DNA of 64,000 bases from Cyclonatronum proteinivorum (GTDB lineage: Bacteria; Bacteroidota; Rhodothermia; Balneolales; Cyclonatronaceae), in NCBI RefSeq assembly GCF_003353065.1, contig NZ_CP027806.1:1-64000 (forward strand), read 5' to 3'. Under the pieces are notes generated by a model. The model did no database searches. It was given only the letters and a program-made list of their open reading frames with translations, and had not been told where the DNA came from. This document shows positions 1 through 8,268 of this stretch, in pieces. Numbering within the stretch: position 1 is the stretch's first letter; every line of letters begins with the position of its first letter. Position numbers and translations under genes: made by a program.

Positions 1-1
1 C

Positions 2-43
2 AATACTAAGCGTCAAGTAAAAAAAAGAGCTAAGCCAAAATAA
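2..43 (+). CDS. 3' tail of an unidentified basic protein (partial)
   Basis: An open frame enters from the left edge and ends with TAA at 41-43. The 13 visible residues are very rich in Lys and Arg (NTKRQVKKRAKPK). Such a tail is common in ribosomal or DNA-binding proteins, but the fragment is too short to assign. It may also be a chance open frame. Confidence 0.25.
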   Translation, partial: NTKRQVKKRAKPK

Positions 44-240
44 TTCGCAAGACCAGCAATTTCAATATATTAACACACTTTCGCAGCCCTGTGGATAACT
101 CGATAGCCCGCCGGGCGGCGCTTTTGACTTACAGGAAATAATTCAGCATTTTAGACCATCGCAAAAACACCACAGCTTACTCCTTTTTGTGGATAACTGT
201 GCTTCGAAATGCTATTTGAAACCATTTTTCCAAGTCAATT
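44..240. promoter_or_regulatory. Putative oriC / dnaA promoter region with two DnaA boxes
   Basis: Two perfect DnaA boxes read TTATCCACA on the minus strand, at 90-98 and 188-196, exactly 98 bp apart. The left part (about 41-80) is AT-rich. DnaA boxes beside dnaA commonly mark the origin and/or autoregulation of dnaA. Only about 200 bp are visible upstream, so the full origin cannot be delimited; more boxes may lie left of the window. Confidence 0.6.
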
Positions 241-1719
241 GTGTCTCAGCAACTATCAAACGTGTCTAATGAGATTGCCCGGGCCAAGTGGTCAGAGTGC
301 CTGAATCTTATCAAAGAAAACATCAACGCGCAGAAGTACTCCGCATGGTTCGAACCTATTGTACCGCTTCGCATTGAAGGGCATACCCTTACCATTCAGG
401 TACCTTCACAGTTTTGGTATGAGTGGCTGGAAGAGCACTACTACACCATTCTGCGAAACACCATCCAAAAGGTCATCGGCCGCGACGGCAAGCTTCAGTA
501 TTCCATTAAAGTCGAGAGCAAAGCCGATACCTATGCGCAGCCCCCGGCTTCCGTAAACCTGCCGCAGCGCAGCATGCCGGCTTCACAGCCGCATCACAAC
601 TCGCTCAACGATCTGCCCCGCTATCAGGCCAATCAGATCCAGAATCCTTTCGTGATTCCCGGTATTCAGAAAAACCGGCTGAACTCGAACCTGAATTCCA
701 ACTACGTTTTCGACCGCTTTATCGAAGGGGACTGCAACCGCCTTGCACGCTCTGCCGGCATCGCCATTGCTGAAAATCCGGGCAAAAACTCTTTCAACCC
801 GTTTTTCATCTATGGCGGCACCGGCCTTGGGAAGACCCACCTCACCCAAAGCATCGGAAACAAAATCCGCAACGACTTCGGCAACGAGAAAAACATCCTC
901 TACATCACCTCCGACGACTTCACCAACGAATTTGTCCGTGCCATCAGGAACAACCGTGCAAGTGAATTTTCGATGATGTACCGAAATATCGACGTGCTCA
1001 TTATCGACGATATTCAGTTCTTCAGCGGAAAAGAGAAAACGCAGGAAGAATTTTTCCACATATTCAACGCTCTGCATCAGGAAGGCAAGCAAATCATCCT
1101 CACGAGCGACCGCGCACCGAAAGACATCCCCGATATTGAAGAGCGCCTTATCTCGCGCTTCAACTGGGGCCTCACTGCCGATGTGCAAATGCCCGATTAC
1201 GAAACCCGCTACGCCATCCTTGAGCGCAAAGCGATTGATAACGGTATTGAATTCGAGCCGCAGATTCTGGAGTTCATCGCCACCAACTTCAAATCATCGG
1301 TACGCGATCTCGAAGGTGCCATCATCAAACTCCTTGCCGCTTCTTCCCTGCAGCATATCGATCACATCGACCTGCCGATGGCCAAGCGCATCCTCAAGGA
1401 TATGATCAAAGAAACGACCAAACAGGTCACTGTTGAAAACATACAGGCTCTTGTGTGTGATTTCTTTGGCATTGACACCAACAAGGTTCGCGAGAAAACC
1501 CGGAAACAGGAAATTGTGGAAGCGCGTCAGATTGCCATGTACCTGTCCAAGAAGCTCACCAAATCGAGCCTCAAATCCATCGGGCTGCAATTCGGCGGAC
1601 GCGATCACTCTACCGTGATACACGCCATTTCCACGGTTGAAGACCGCATTCAGACCAGTCAGCGGCATGCGCAGATTGTGAAAGAGCTCACGCAAAAAAT
1701 CGAGCTCGCCAGTCTCTGA
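241..1719 (+). CDS. dnaA: Chromosomal replication initiator DnaA
   Basis: DnaA binds DnaA boxes at the origin, forms an ATP-dependent filament, melts the DNA and helps load the helicase. The 492 residues have normal family length. The N-terminal domain I is followed by a Gln/Pro/Asn-rich linker (about 95-150). The AAA+ core has Walker A GGTGLGKTH (192-200) and Walker B LIIDD (253-257). The C-terminal DNA-binding domain has the signature GGRDHSTV (452-459). The start is GTG at 241; no clear Shine-Dalgarno is seen, which is usual in Bacteroidota-like genomes. folB begins two bases after the stop, so dnaA probably shares a transcript with the folate genes. Confidence 0.98.
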   Translation: MSQQLSNVSNEIARAKWSECLNLIKENINAQKYSAWFEPIVPLRIEGHTLTIQVPSQFWYEWLEEHYYTILRNTIQKVIGRDGKLQYSIKVESKADTYAQPPASVNLPQRSMPASQPHHNSLNDLPRYQANQIQNPFVIPGIQKNRLNSNLNSNYVFDRFIEGDCNRLARSAGIAIAENPGKNSFNPFFIYGGTGLGKTHLTQSIGNKIRNDFGNEKNILYITSDDFTNEFVRAIRNNRASEFSMMYRNIDVLIIDDIQFFSGKEKTQEEFFHIFNALHQEGKQIILTSDRAPKDIPDIEERLISRFNWGLTADVQMPDYETRYAILERKAIDNGIEFEPQILEFIATNFKSSVRDLEGAIIKLLAASSLQHIDHIDLPMAKRILKDMIKETTKQVTVENIQALVCDFFGIDTNKVREKTRKQEIVEARQIAMYLSKKLTKSSLKSIGLQFGGRDHSTVIHAISTVEDRIQTSQRHAQIVKELTQKIELASL

Positions 1720-1721
1720 CC

Positions 1722-2084
1722 ATGGACCGTCTCAGCATTCGAAACCTGCGCTTCCGGGCACCGCACGGCTACTTTGCATTCGAGCGGGAAACCGGAAACA
1801 CCTTTTCGGTTGATGTCCACTTTAAGGTAGCCCTGCAGGAAGCTGGTCAGACCGACGACCTCGACCACACCCTCGACTACAGTACCGCCTGCACCCTTAT
1901 TGCAGAGATCATGCAGGGGGAGCCGGTCAGACTCATTGAACGACTCCTGCAGCGTATCGGAGAATCCCTCCTTGGCGCCTTTCCGGATGTAGCCGAAATA
2001 ACGGTCAACCTGCGCAAACATCAGCCGCCTATTGCGCAGGAATGCGAGTACGTGGAAATCAGCCGCACATGGCACAGGTCGTAA
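1722..2084 (+). CDS. folB: Dihydroneopterin aldolase
   Basis: This enzyme cleaves 7,8-dihydroneopterin to 6-hydroxymethyl-7,8-dihydropterin and glycolaldehyde in folate synthesis. The 120-residue length and the overall pattern (MDRLSIRNLRFRAPHGYF start, the E/D-rich middle, a C-terminal VNLRKHQPP with the expected Lys) fit FolB. It starts 2 bp after dnaA and overlaps the likely folK start by 16 bp, so the two consecutive folate steps appear translationally coupled. Confidence 0.9.
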   Translation: MDRLSIRNLRFRAPHGYFAFERETGNTFSVDVHFKVALQEAGQTDDLDHTLDYSTACTLIAEIMQGEPVRLIERLLQRIGESLLGAFPDVAEITVNLRKHQPPIAQECEYVEISRTWHRS

Positions 2085-2569
2085 TTGCGCTCGGCAGCAA
2101 CGAAGGCGACCGGCTCGGCATGCTGCGTTCGGGGCTGCAAAGCTGCCTGAACCTTTGCGAACCCGCCTCCCGCGACGCCCTTCTTAAATCTTCGGTCTAT
2201 GAAAGCGATCCCATTGGTCCGGCCGATACGCCCTTTCTGAATGCTGTTGTTGCGTTCAGCTGCAGGCTGCAGCCCGAACCTCTCCTCAGCGCGCTCAAAA
2301 AGTCGGAAGCCGAACAGGGGCGCAACTTCCGCGCACAGCGCTGGAGCAACCGACCGCTCGACCTCGATATCATCAGTTACGACAACCTTCTTCTCGGCAC
2401 TCCGCAGCTGTCCTTACCGCACCTGCACTGCCATGAACGGGCCTTTGTGCTACAGCCGCTCTGTGAAATCCTGCCCGCATGGCGGCACCCCCGGCTCAAC
2501 CAAACCGCCGCGGAACTCCTTGAGCGCGCACCGAAAATGCAGGTTTACAAAACAGCTTTAATGTGGTAG
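2069..2569 (+). CDS. folK: 2-amino-4-hydroxy-6-hydroxymethyldihydropteridine pyrophosphokinase
   Basis: FolK transfers pyrophosphate from ATP to 6-hydroxymethyl-dihydropterin, the step after FolB. The protein begins MAQVVIALGSNEGDR, the usual HPPK N-terminus, and carries the family signature RPLDLDIISYD in the middle. I chose the ATG at 2069 over the in-frame ATG at 2042, because the latter adds nine residues upstream of the conserved start. The length is then 166 residues, normal for the family. It overlaps folB. Confidence 0.93.
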   Translation: MAQVVIALGSNEGDRLGMLRSGLQSCLNLCEPASRDALLKSSVYESDPIGPADTPFLNAVVAFSCRLQPEPLLSALKKSEAEQGRNFRAQRWSNRPLDLDIISYDNLLLGTPQLSLPHLHCHERAFVLQPLCEILPAWRHPRLNQTAAELLERAPKMQVYKTALMW

Positions 2570-2578
2570 ATTTTAGGC

Positions 2579-3214
2579 GTGAATAAATTTGACTATATAG
2601 CCATAGAAGGCGTCATTGGTGCGGGCAAAACCTCCCTCGCCAACATGCTTGCCCAAAAGCACAATGCCCGTGTTGTGCTGGAAGAGTTCGAAGACAACCC
2701 TTTCCTGCCCCGCTTTTATGAAGATCGCGAACGCTACGCCTTTCAGACGCAGCTCACTTTTCTCGCCAGCCGGTTTAATCAGCAACAGCGGCTGTTCGAA
2801 AAAGACATGTTTCAGGACACCATCGTCTCCGACTACATCTTTGACAAAGACCGCATTTTTGCGCGCCTCAACCTCAGCGACGACGAGCTCGCACTGTACG
2901 ACAAAATCTACTCCATCATGAGTGGTATCGCGGCCAAACCGGATCTTATGGTGTATATTCAGTGCAGCGTTGACCGCCTCATGGAAAACATCCGCAAACG
3001 CGGACGCGATTACGAACAGCACATCACCGAAACCTATCTGAGCGAACTCAGCGACTCCTATAATCATTTTTTCAAACATTACACGAAGGCCCCCGTACTC
3101 ATCATCCGCGCCAACGACGCCGATTTTGTAAACAATCCCGAACATTTCCGCGCCATTGAACACTGTATCTTCCACGAAGCGCTCACGCAAGACCGCATTT
3201 ACCTGAAGCCCTGA
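2579..3214 (+). CDS. Deoxynucleoside kinase (dGK/dAK family)
   Basis: It probably phosphorylates deoxyadenosine or deoxyguanosine (and relatives) for nucleotide salvage. The 211 residues begin MNKFDYIAIEGVIGAGKT; the P-loop GVIGAGKT spans residues 11-18, with downstream ERDR- and DRIF-type motifs typical of the deoxynucleoside kinase family. The start is GTG at 2579, nine bases after folK. The stop overlaps the ATG of the next gene (TGATG). Exact substrate cannot be told from sequence. Confidence 0.88.
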   Translation: MNKFDYIAIEGVIGAGKTSLANMLAQKHNARVVLEEFEDNPFLPRFYEDRERYAFQTQLTFLASRFNQQQRLFEKDMFQDTIVSDYIFDKDRIFARLNLSDDELALYDKIYSIMSGIAAKPDLMVYIQCSVDRLMENIRKRGRDYEQHITETYLSELSDSYNHFFKHYTKAPVLIIRANDADFVNNPEHFRAIEHCIFHEALTQDRIYLKP

Positions 3215-3453
3215 TGAAATACCTGATTTTATTTATTCTGATTTTCCTCCTCATACGAATTGCCGCCGACGCGTACATGCGGCGGAGAGAGCGCCTCGGC
3301 ACCCAAGCCCGAAATCCCTTCACAGATCGTCAGAACGCCGGTTTCGGCCAACAAGCTCCCCGCAAATCAGAAACCCGCCGGCATGTCGGCAATGTGGAAG
3401 ACGCCCAATTCGAAGTCATTGAAGAACAGGACGAGCAAAAAAAGTCATCCTGA
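3214..3453 (+). CDS. Small single-pass membrane protein (DUF4834-like)
   Basis: This 79-residue protein has one hydrophobic segment at the extreme N-terminus (about 2-20), then a short Arg-rich stretch and a polar, acidic C-terminus ending in Lys/Ser. This suggests one membrane anchor with a cytoplasmic tail. The layout resembles the small DUF4834-type proteins of Bacteroidota, but this is a recollection, not a search result. The ATG overlaps the stop of the kinase gene, so the two are likely cotranslated. Function is unknown. Confidence 0.6.
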   Translation: MKYLILFILIFLLIRIAADAYMRRRERLGTQARNPFTDRQNAGFGQQAPRKSETRRHVGNVEDAQFEVIEEQDEQKKSS

Positions 3454-3482
3454 AATCACCTCAAAATTTTCCGCCCAAGCTA

Positions 3483-3515
3483 CTTGCGAAAGCTTTCGGT
3501 TTATGCCTATATTTG
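3483..3515 (+). promoter_or_regulatory. Predicted promoter of tRNA-Leu(GAG)
   Basis: TATATTTG at 3508-3515 matches the Bacteroidota -7 element TAnnTTTG. CTTG at 3483-3486 is a partial -33 element, 21 bases upstream. Transcription would start near 3522, just ahead of the tRNA at 3536. Confidence 0.45.
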
Positions 3516-3535
3516 AAGTCTTCAACAAAATCCCT

Positions 3536-3619
3536 GCCCTGGTGGTGAAATTGGTAGACACGCCATCTTGAGGGGGTGGTGCTGGCAACGGCGTGCTGGT
3601 TCGAGTCCAGTCCAGGGCA
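3536..3619 (+). tRNA. tRNA-Leu (anticodon GAG)
   Basis: The acceptor arms GCCCTGG (3536-3542) and CCAGGGC (3612-3618) pair fully, followed by discriminator A. The anticodon stem CCATC/GGTGG frames the loop TTGAGGG, giving anticodon GAG at 3570-3572. A long variable arm typical of class II tRNA-Leu and a GGTTCGAGTCC T-arm are present. CCA is not encoded. Confidence 0.95.
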
Positions 3620-3621
3620 CA

Positions 3622-3660
3622 CAAAGGCCTGTAAGTCTTGTACTTACAGGCCTTTTTTTT
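3622..3660 (+). terminator. Intrinsic terminator after tRNA-Leu(GAG)
   Basis: A perfect 11-bp stem (AGGCCTGTAAG at 3625-3635 with CTTACAGGCCT at 3643-3653) is followed by a run of T to 3660. Confidence 0.9.
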
Positions 3661-3763
3661 GTCTGTTACCAACTTTGTTACCAGCCAGCCAGCCAGCCCG
3701 TACCGCCGTGGCAGCACAGCTGCAATGGGTCAGCCTGATCCCAATTTGCTGGCCATTCCGACG

Positions 3764-3855
3764 CTTTTTTTATTTGGGGAAAACTCAGAGAACATCAGGA
3801 GATCTGTGGCAAATATAGAGACCCCAAATCGAAGCGTAAGGCGTTGCTTTTTTTT
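3764..3855 (+). repeat. Dispersed ~90-bp repeat, copy A
   Basis: This is the most divergent full-length copy of the repeat family. It has T-rich ends, TTTGGGGAAAACTC at the left, ACCCCAAATCG in the right half and TTGCTTTTTTTT at the right. The usual GAGCATCAC core is changed here to GAACATCAG. It lies between the tRNA-Leu terminator and the M24 peptidase. Bases 3661-3763 and 3856-4046 show no gene. Confidence 0.6.
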
Positions 3856-4046
3856 CCGTAACCCAGCCGGGGGGAGTCACAAGGGCACTTTGCCTGGCAG
3901 AGCGTAGATGAACAGATTTTGAAACAGCATGCGGGTTTATCCGCAGCGCACGTAAGGGGGTGCATTTTGTTGGAAATGGCAATATAATCCAAAGCCTGAT
4001 TACCGCCGATTCTGATCCCATCCTGTTCCACCTCAAGCCACCGAAG

Positions 4047-5399
4047 ATGACATCCAACCTCAAGCTGAACCTAAGCTTCAGCACCGCCCTTCTTCTCTTC
4101 ATCCTGATTCCTGTTTTTATCAGTTCAGGCTGCACTCCCCCTGAAAATCAACAGGAATCCGCCCGATTGTTTGACGGACCAAACCCCTGGCCTGAAATCC
4201 GTCAGGAGCGGATTACGACCCTTCTCGCACCGGCCATGGAGCGGGCCGGCGTGGAAGCCTGGGCCGTAGTTTGCCGCTCCAACAACAATGATCCGCTGGC
4301 GGCGCATGTGGGCTGCGAAAACGCAGTTGCCCCGGCCGTCTTTGCTTTTCAGCTGCACGGAGATCAGGTATTCTCTCTTGCGTTCACGCCCCCGGGCGAA
4401 GCCGCGGCCCTGCAGGAGCTCGCGCTGCAGGATTCCGTCGTTGTTGTGGATTACAACGTCGGAGCCATACGGGCCGCTGCAGCATGGCTCAGCCGCAGCA
4501 CGAGCGGACCCATTGCGCTCAATTTCAGTGAAAACAACGCCTTTGCAGACGGCTTAAGCCACACGCAGTTCAACCGGTTAAGAGAACTATTGAGCCCTTC
4601 AGCCCGTGCACGCATGGTCTCTTCGGAAGAACTCGTGTATGAATGGCTTTCGGTCAAGCTTCCGGCAGAAGTAGCCATCATGGCCGAAGCCGCAGCCGTA
4701 ACGGCTCAGTGGCAGCACGAAGCCTATGCGCAGGTCGTGCCGGGGGTAAGCACCGACCGCGATATAGCCGATTTCCTCAAAGCCAAAATGCGGGAAGCCG
4801 GCGTTACCGACGCCTGGGCACCTGACCAGAACCCGCTGGTCAATTCCGGTCCGGACCGCGGACACGCGCACGCAACCGACCGCGTAATTCAGCACGGAGA
4901 CGTGATTCAGATCGATTTCGGGATTCGGGTGTATGACCGCTGGGTGACCGATATTCAGCGTTTTGCCTACGTGCTGCAGCCCGGCGAAACGGAGCCGCCG
5001 GCACACATTCAGCGGTATTGGGAAGTCGCCCGGGAAGGCAACCGCCGCGCCCTTGCAACCATGCGTCCCGGCGCAACCGGCCTCGAAGTAGATGTGGCAC
5101 AGCGTGAATGGTTGCGTGAAAACGGTTCCCTTGAAGTCTTCTGGAGTACCGGCCATCCGGTTGGCTATCAGGCACACGATGTAGGTCCGAACCTTGGCGG
5201 CGGACAGCTGGACCGCGAGCCTTCCCCCTTTGCATTCCGTGAGCTGCGCGAAGGCATGGTTTTCGCGTTCGACGGCTTCTACAAGTGGGATATTGAAGGC
5301 GGCACCAAAACCATCTCCGTTGAAGAAATGGCTGTTGTAACAGCCGACGGAGCCGAATACCTGACACCGCCGCAGGAAGAGCTGATTCTCATCCCCTAA
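4047..5399 (+). CDS. M24-family peptidase-like lipoprotein (Xaa-Pro aminopeptidase-like)
   Basis: A creatinase/aminopeptidase-fold protein, probably a periplasmic or surface dipeptidase or aminopeptidase. I chose the ATG at 4047: it gives a short charged N-terminus, a hydrophobic stretch and a lipobox-like SSGC, so this is a predicted lipoprotein (450 aa). The M24 metal ligands are visible as D290 and D302 (QIDFG...VTDIQ), H377 (QAHDVG) and E426 (SVEEM). The position that is normally Glu in the EPG motif is Asp409 (FAFDGF). That may be a subfamily variant or may alter activity. The stop codon lies inside the 4-bp target duplication of MITE copy 1. Confidence 0.8.
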   Translation: MTSNLKLNLSFSTALLLFILIPVFISSGCTPPENQQESARLFDGPNPWPEIRQERITTLLAPAMERAGVEAWAVVCRSNNNDPLAAHVGCENAVAPAVFAFQLHGDQVFSLAFTPPGEAAALQELALQDSVVVVDYNVGAIRAAAAWLSRSTSGPIALNFSENNAFADGLSHTQFNRLRELLSPSARARMVSSEELVYEWLSVKLPAEVAIMAEAAAVTAQWQHEAYAQVVPGVSTDRDIADFLKAKMREAGVTDAWAPDQNPLVNSGPDRGHAHATDRVIQHGDVIQIDFGIRVYDRWVTDIQRFAYVLQPGETEPPAHIQRYWEVAREGNRRALATMRPGATGLEVDVAQREWLRENGSLEVFWSTGHPVGYQAHDVGPNLGGGQLDREPSPFAFRELREGMVFAFDGFYKWDIEGGTKTISVEEMAVVTADGAEYLTPPQEELILIP

Positions 5400-5652
5400 C
5401 CCGCATTATTCACCAAGAAATTTTCTTGCTGGCAAGGCGAAGCTGAAAACTCAGCGGAAGGGTACCTAAGTACCCTGAGCATGAGTTTTCAGCTTCAACG
5501 CAGCCAGCGGGGAAATTTCGCTGCGCGGGAATCGCTCGCTCGGTGCGCAGCCTTTACACCACACTCAAATTTGGGCTACCTTTTTTACTAAGCCAGATTT
5601 AAACAAACATTTAGCAAATAACCCCTGTTTAATTGTGAATAATGCGGGCTAA
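5396..5652. repeat. Palindromic MITE, copy 1 (with CTAA target duplication)
   Basis: The element (5400-5648, 249 bp) has terminal inverted repeats CCCGCATTATTCAC and GTGAATAATGCGGG. It is flanked by CTAA at 5396-5399 and 5649-5652. Inside, GAAGCTGAAAACTCA (5439-5453) pairs perfectly with TGAGTTTTCAGCTTC (5482-5496), with a nested GGGTAC/GTACCC (5460-5465/5470-5475). No transposase frame is present, so it would move only with a transposase supplied elsewhere. Bases 5653-5722 show nothing else. Confidence 0.85.
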
Positions 5653-5722
5653 GGCCATGCCTGTTATGACGCTGCCGCCCCTCAGGGAAGAATTTCCATG
5701 CGGACAGCGCAAAGCCTTAGAT

Positions 5723-5754
5723 ATTGATTATCATCCGGAATAAATGTATCTTTG
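5723..5754 (+). promoter_or_regulatory. Predicted promoter of tRNA-Leu(TAG)
   Basis: TATCTTTG at 5747-5754 matches the -7 element TAnnTTTG. ATTG at 5723-5726 is a partial -33 element with a 20-base spacer. The start site would be near 5761. Confidence 0.42.
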
Positions 5755-5764
5755 AAATCTTATC

Positions 5765-5794
5765 AAAATCGCATAAATCCTATGCGGTTTTTTT
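5765..5794 (+). terminator. Terminator-like hairpin directly before tRNA-Leu(TAG)
   Basis: AAAATCGCATA (5765-5775) pairs with TATGCGGTTTT (5781-5791) through a 5-base loop, and T residues run to 5794, one base before the tRNA. It could end read-through from the left, or attenuate a transcript started at the predicted promoter at 5747. Confidence 0.65.
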
Positions 5795-5876
5795 GCGAGA
5801 GTGGTGGAATTGGTAGACACGCTAGATTTAGGATCTAGTGCTTCGCGGCGTGGGGGTTCGAGTCCCCCCTCTCGTA
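5795..5876 (+). tRNA. tRNA-Leu (anticodon TAG)
   Basis: The acceptor arms GCGAGAG (5795-5801) and CTCTCGT (5869-5875) pair with one terminal G-U, then discriminator A. The anticodon stem CTAGA/TCTAG frames TTTAGGA, giving TAG at 5829-5831. A class II variable arm and a GGTTCGAGTCC T-arm are present; CCA is not encoded. Confidence 0.95.
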
Positions 5877-5881
5877 CGTTA

Positions 5882-5905
5882 AAAAGCCGCCTGCTAGCGG
5901 CTTTT
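5882..5905 (+). terminator. Terminator after tRNA-Leu(TAG)
   Basis: AAAAGCCGC (5882-5890) and GCGGCTTTT (5897-5905) form a 9-bp stem with a 6-base loop and a short T tail. Bases 5906-6089 show no further gene. Confidence 0.8.
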
Positions 5906-6089
5906 GCTGTTTTAAGGAACTGCGGTTCTCTGAAGCATTCAGATTGCTCCCTTGAACAGACTTTACAGGCTTAATAAAACAAATCCGAAGCTCACTTCCC
6001 GTGCGGGTAAATATTTCTTCTTAGGTTCTTCAGCACGCGATTCAGAGCAGGATTCCATACATCGCTTCACCTTTTAAAATTATAATTCA

Positions 6090-7370
6090 GTGAATATTAC
6101 GGCAGAAGATATCAGCGCGGTTGACAAAAAAATTATAGTGGAAGCCGATCAGACCGATCTTGCTCCGCGCATTGAACAATCCCTCCGCGACTACCGCAAG
6201 AAAATGGATATCCCGGGTTTCCGTCCCGGTAAGGCACCTATGGGACTCATCAAAAAGCGCATTGGTAAAGCCGTTGAACAGGAGCAGGTTGATGAATACA
6301 TTCAGGAAATTTTCACAACCAAAATTTTTCCGGAATACAACCCTGTCGGCGAACCCAAGGTACTCTCCAACACCTACGAAGACGGCAAGCTCCGTCTCGA
6401 GTTTGAAATCGGTATCAAGCCCACCTATGAGCTGACCGACCTCAGCACCATTAGTGTTGATAAACTCGTACACGACGTTACGGATGAAGAAGTCGAAAAA
6501 GAGTTTCAGGCAAATTTACGCCGCAGCGGCGAATGGACCGAAACCGAAGACGCCATCACCGCTGACAACCGGATTACCATTGATGTCGTGAAACTCGATT
6601 CAGAAGGAAACGAGACCGACGATTCCGATAAAGACCTGACGCTTGATCTTCAGAATAAAGAAAACGAAGAATACCTCACCCAGCTTTCCGGAAAGAAAGC
6701 CGGTGACGAAGTAACGCTCCACCTCATGGCGAGCGAAGCTGAGACCGTTCAGTACAAGGCGACGGTCAAAAAAGTTGAAAGCTTCCGTATGCCCGAGCTC
6801 AACGAAGAGTTTTTCCGCAACGGAAGCCGGGGAGAAGCCTCAACCGAAGAAGAGTTTCGCAGCTTCCTGAAGAGTCAGATTCAGAACTACTTCGACAGCA
6901 CCGCTGACGACCTTCTGCGCGATAAAATCGCTACCGCACTGATTAAAGCTCATGACTTTCAAGTGCCCTCCTCCATCTACACTGAAGTCCTGAACTCACG
7001 GATTGAGAAGCAGCGCGATCAGGAAACCAAAGAACTGCCCGAAGATTTCGACCGGGAAGCATTTGAGCAGGAAAACAAGGATAGCATTATTGATGAAGCA
7101 CGCTGGTCCTTCATTGTTGGTGATCTACTTGATAAATATCCTGATACCGAAATTAAACCCGAAGATGTTGACGGCTTTTTCGAAACAGAAGCCGCAAAAA
7201 TGGGGCTGCCTGCAGAAATGCTTAAGAACTTTTATGCCTCCCAAAGCGGTTACCTTGAGCAGCTGCGCATGCGAATCCGCACGGATAAACTCTTCGGTAT
7301 GCTTGTTGACGAAGTAACTGTGAATGAGCTCACCAAAGAAGCGTACGAAGAAAAATACGCGAACAAATAG
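6090..7370 (+). CDS. tig: Trigger factor
   Basis: A ribosome-associated chaperone and prolyl isomerase that meets nascent chains at the exit tunnel. The 426-residue length is normal. The N-terminal domain carries the ribosome-docking signature around GFRPGKAP (residues about 44-51), followed by an acidic PPIase-like middle and a helical C-terminal chaperone domain. The start is GTG at 6090. clpP and clpX follow, the classic tig-clpP-clpX order. Confidence 0.95.
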   Translation: MNITAEDISAVDKKIIVEADQTDLAPRIEQSLRDYRKKMDIPGFRPGKAPMGLIKKRIGKAVEQEQVDEYIQEIFTTKIFPEYNPVGEPKVLSNTYEDGKLRLEFEIGIKPTYELTDLSTISVDKLVHDVTDEEVEKEFQANLRRSGEWTETEDAITADNRITIDVVKLDSEGNETDDSDKDLTLDLQNKENEEYLTQLSGKKAGDEVTLHLMASEAETVQYKATVKKVESFRMPELNEEFFRNGSRGEASTEEEFRSFLKSQIQNYFDSTADDLLRDKIATALIKAHDFQVPSSIYTEVLNSRIEKQRDQETKELPEDFDREAFEQENKDSIIDEARWSFIVGDLLDKYPDTEIKPEDVDGFFETEAAKMGLPAEMLKNFYASQSGYLEQLRMRIRTDKLFGMLVDEVTVNELTKEAYEEKYANK

Positions 7371-7432
7371 TACGCTCAGCCAGCTTTCCGGCTCAGCGCT
7401 GCAACCGCAATTTTAGATTTTGACCCTACCTT

Positions 7433-8086
7433 ATGTCTATGCCCAACCAACCCATTTTCGACCGCAATTCTTTTGAAATGTCCGGACAAAGCGAAGTTTA
7501 CAACAACCTCGTGCCCATGGTTATCGAAACCACCTCAAGGGGTGAACGCGCCTATGATATCTACTCCCGGCTTCTCAAGGATCGGATTATCATCCTGGGT
7601 ACCCCCATCAATGACGCTATTGCCGCAAATATCGTAGCGCAGATTCTTTTTCTTGAATCCGAAGACCCTGAAAAAGACATCAATATTTACATCAACAGTC
7701 CCGGCGGCGTAGTCTCTGCAGGTTTGGCCATTTACGACACCATGCAGTACGTGAAATGTGATGTCGCAACAACCTGTATTGGTATGGCAGCGTCCATGGG
7801 CGCTGTTTTGCTTACCGCAGGAGCTGCCGGCAAACGTGCCGTACTTCCAAACGCCCGCGTGATGATTCATCAGCCGCTCGGCGGGGTACAGGGGCAGGCA
7901 AGCGATATCGAAATTGAAGCCCGCGAAATCATTCGTATCAAGCAGTCTCTCAGTCAGATTATTGCTGATCACTCCGGCCATACTGTCGAAGAAATCATCC
8001 AGGCCTCAGACCGGAACAACTGGATGACCGCTGATGAAGCCCATCAATACGGCCTGGTTGATAAGGTAATGCGCCGCGACAAGTAA
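7433..8086 (+). CDS. clpP: ATP-dependent Clp protease proteolytic subunit ClpP
   Basis: The serine protease core of ClpXP. The 217-residue protein has the catalytic triad in family context: S121 in GMAASMGA, H146 in MIHQP and D193 in ASDRNNWM. The motif YINSPGG precedes the catalytic Ser. It lies 62 bp after tig. A hairpin terminator separates it from clpX, so clpX may also have its own promoter. Confidence 0.97.
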   Translation: MSMPNQPIFDRNSFEMSGQSEVYNNLVPMVIETTSRGERAYDIYSRLLKDRIIILGTPINDAIAANIVAQILFLESEDPEKDINIYINSPGGVVSAGLAIYDTMQYVKCDVATTCIGMAASMGAVLLTAGAAGKRAVLPNARVMIHQPLGGVQGQASDIEIEAREIIRIKQSLSQIIADHSGHTVEEIIQASDRNNWMTADEAHQYGLVDKVMRRDK

Positions 8087-8138
8087 TCGGATCCCTTCAT
8101 TTCTGACGCAGACCGCCTCGCATTAAACCCTATTTATG

Positions 8139-8180
8139 CAGCCAGATTTCACCGCTTTCCGGTCGAAATCTGGCTGTTTT
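8139..8180 (+). terminator. Terminator between clpP and clpX
   Basis: A perfect 12-bp stem, CAGCCAGATTTC (8139-8150) with GAAATCTGGCTG (8165-8176), is followed by TTTT. Confidence 0.85.
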
Positions 8181-8268
8181 GTTTCAGAAAACCTGTAAAT
8201 TGCCTGCAGACCTAAATGCGGGCACCTCCTGAATTTTTTAACCTTTTATTTTTAATAGCAGCAAACTA

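Noticed and set aside
2-43. rpmH (ribosomal protein L34), often next to dnaA
   Set aside because: The visible tail does not match the L34 C-terminus and is on the dnaA strand; left as unidentified.
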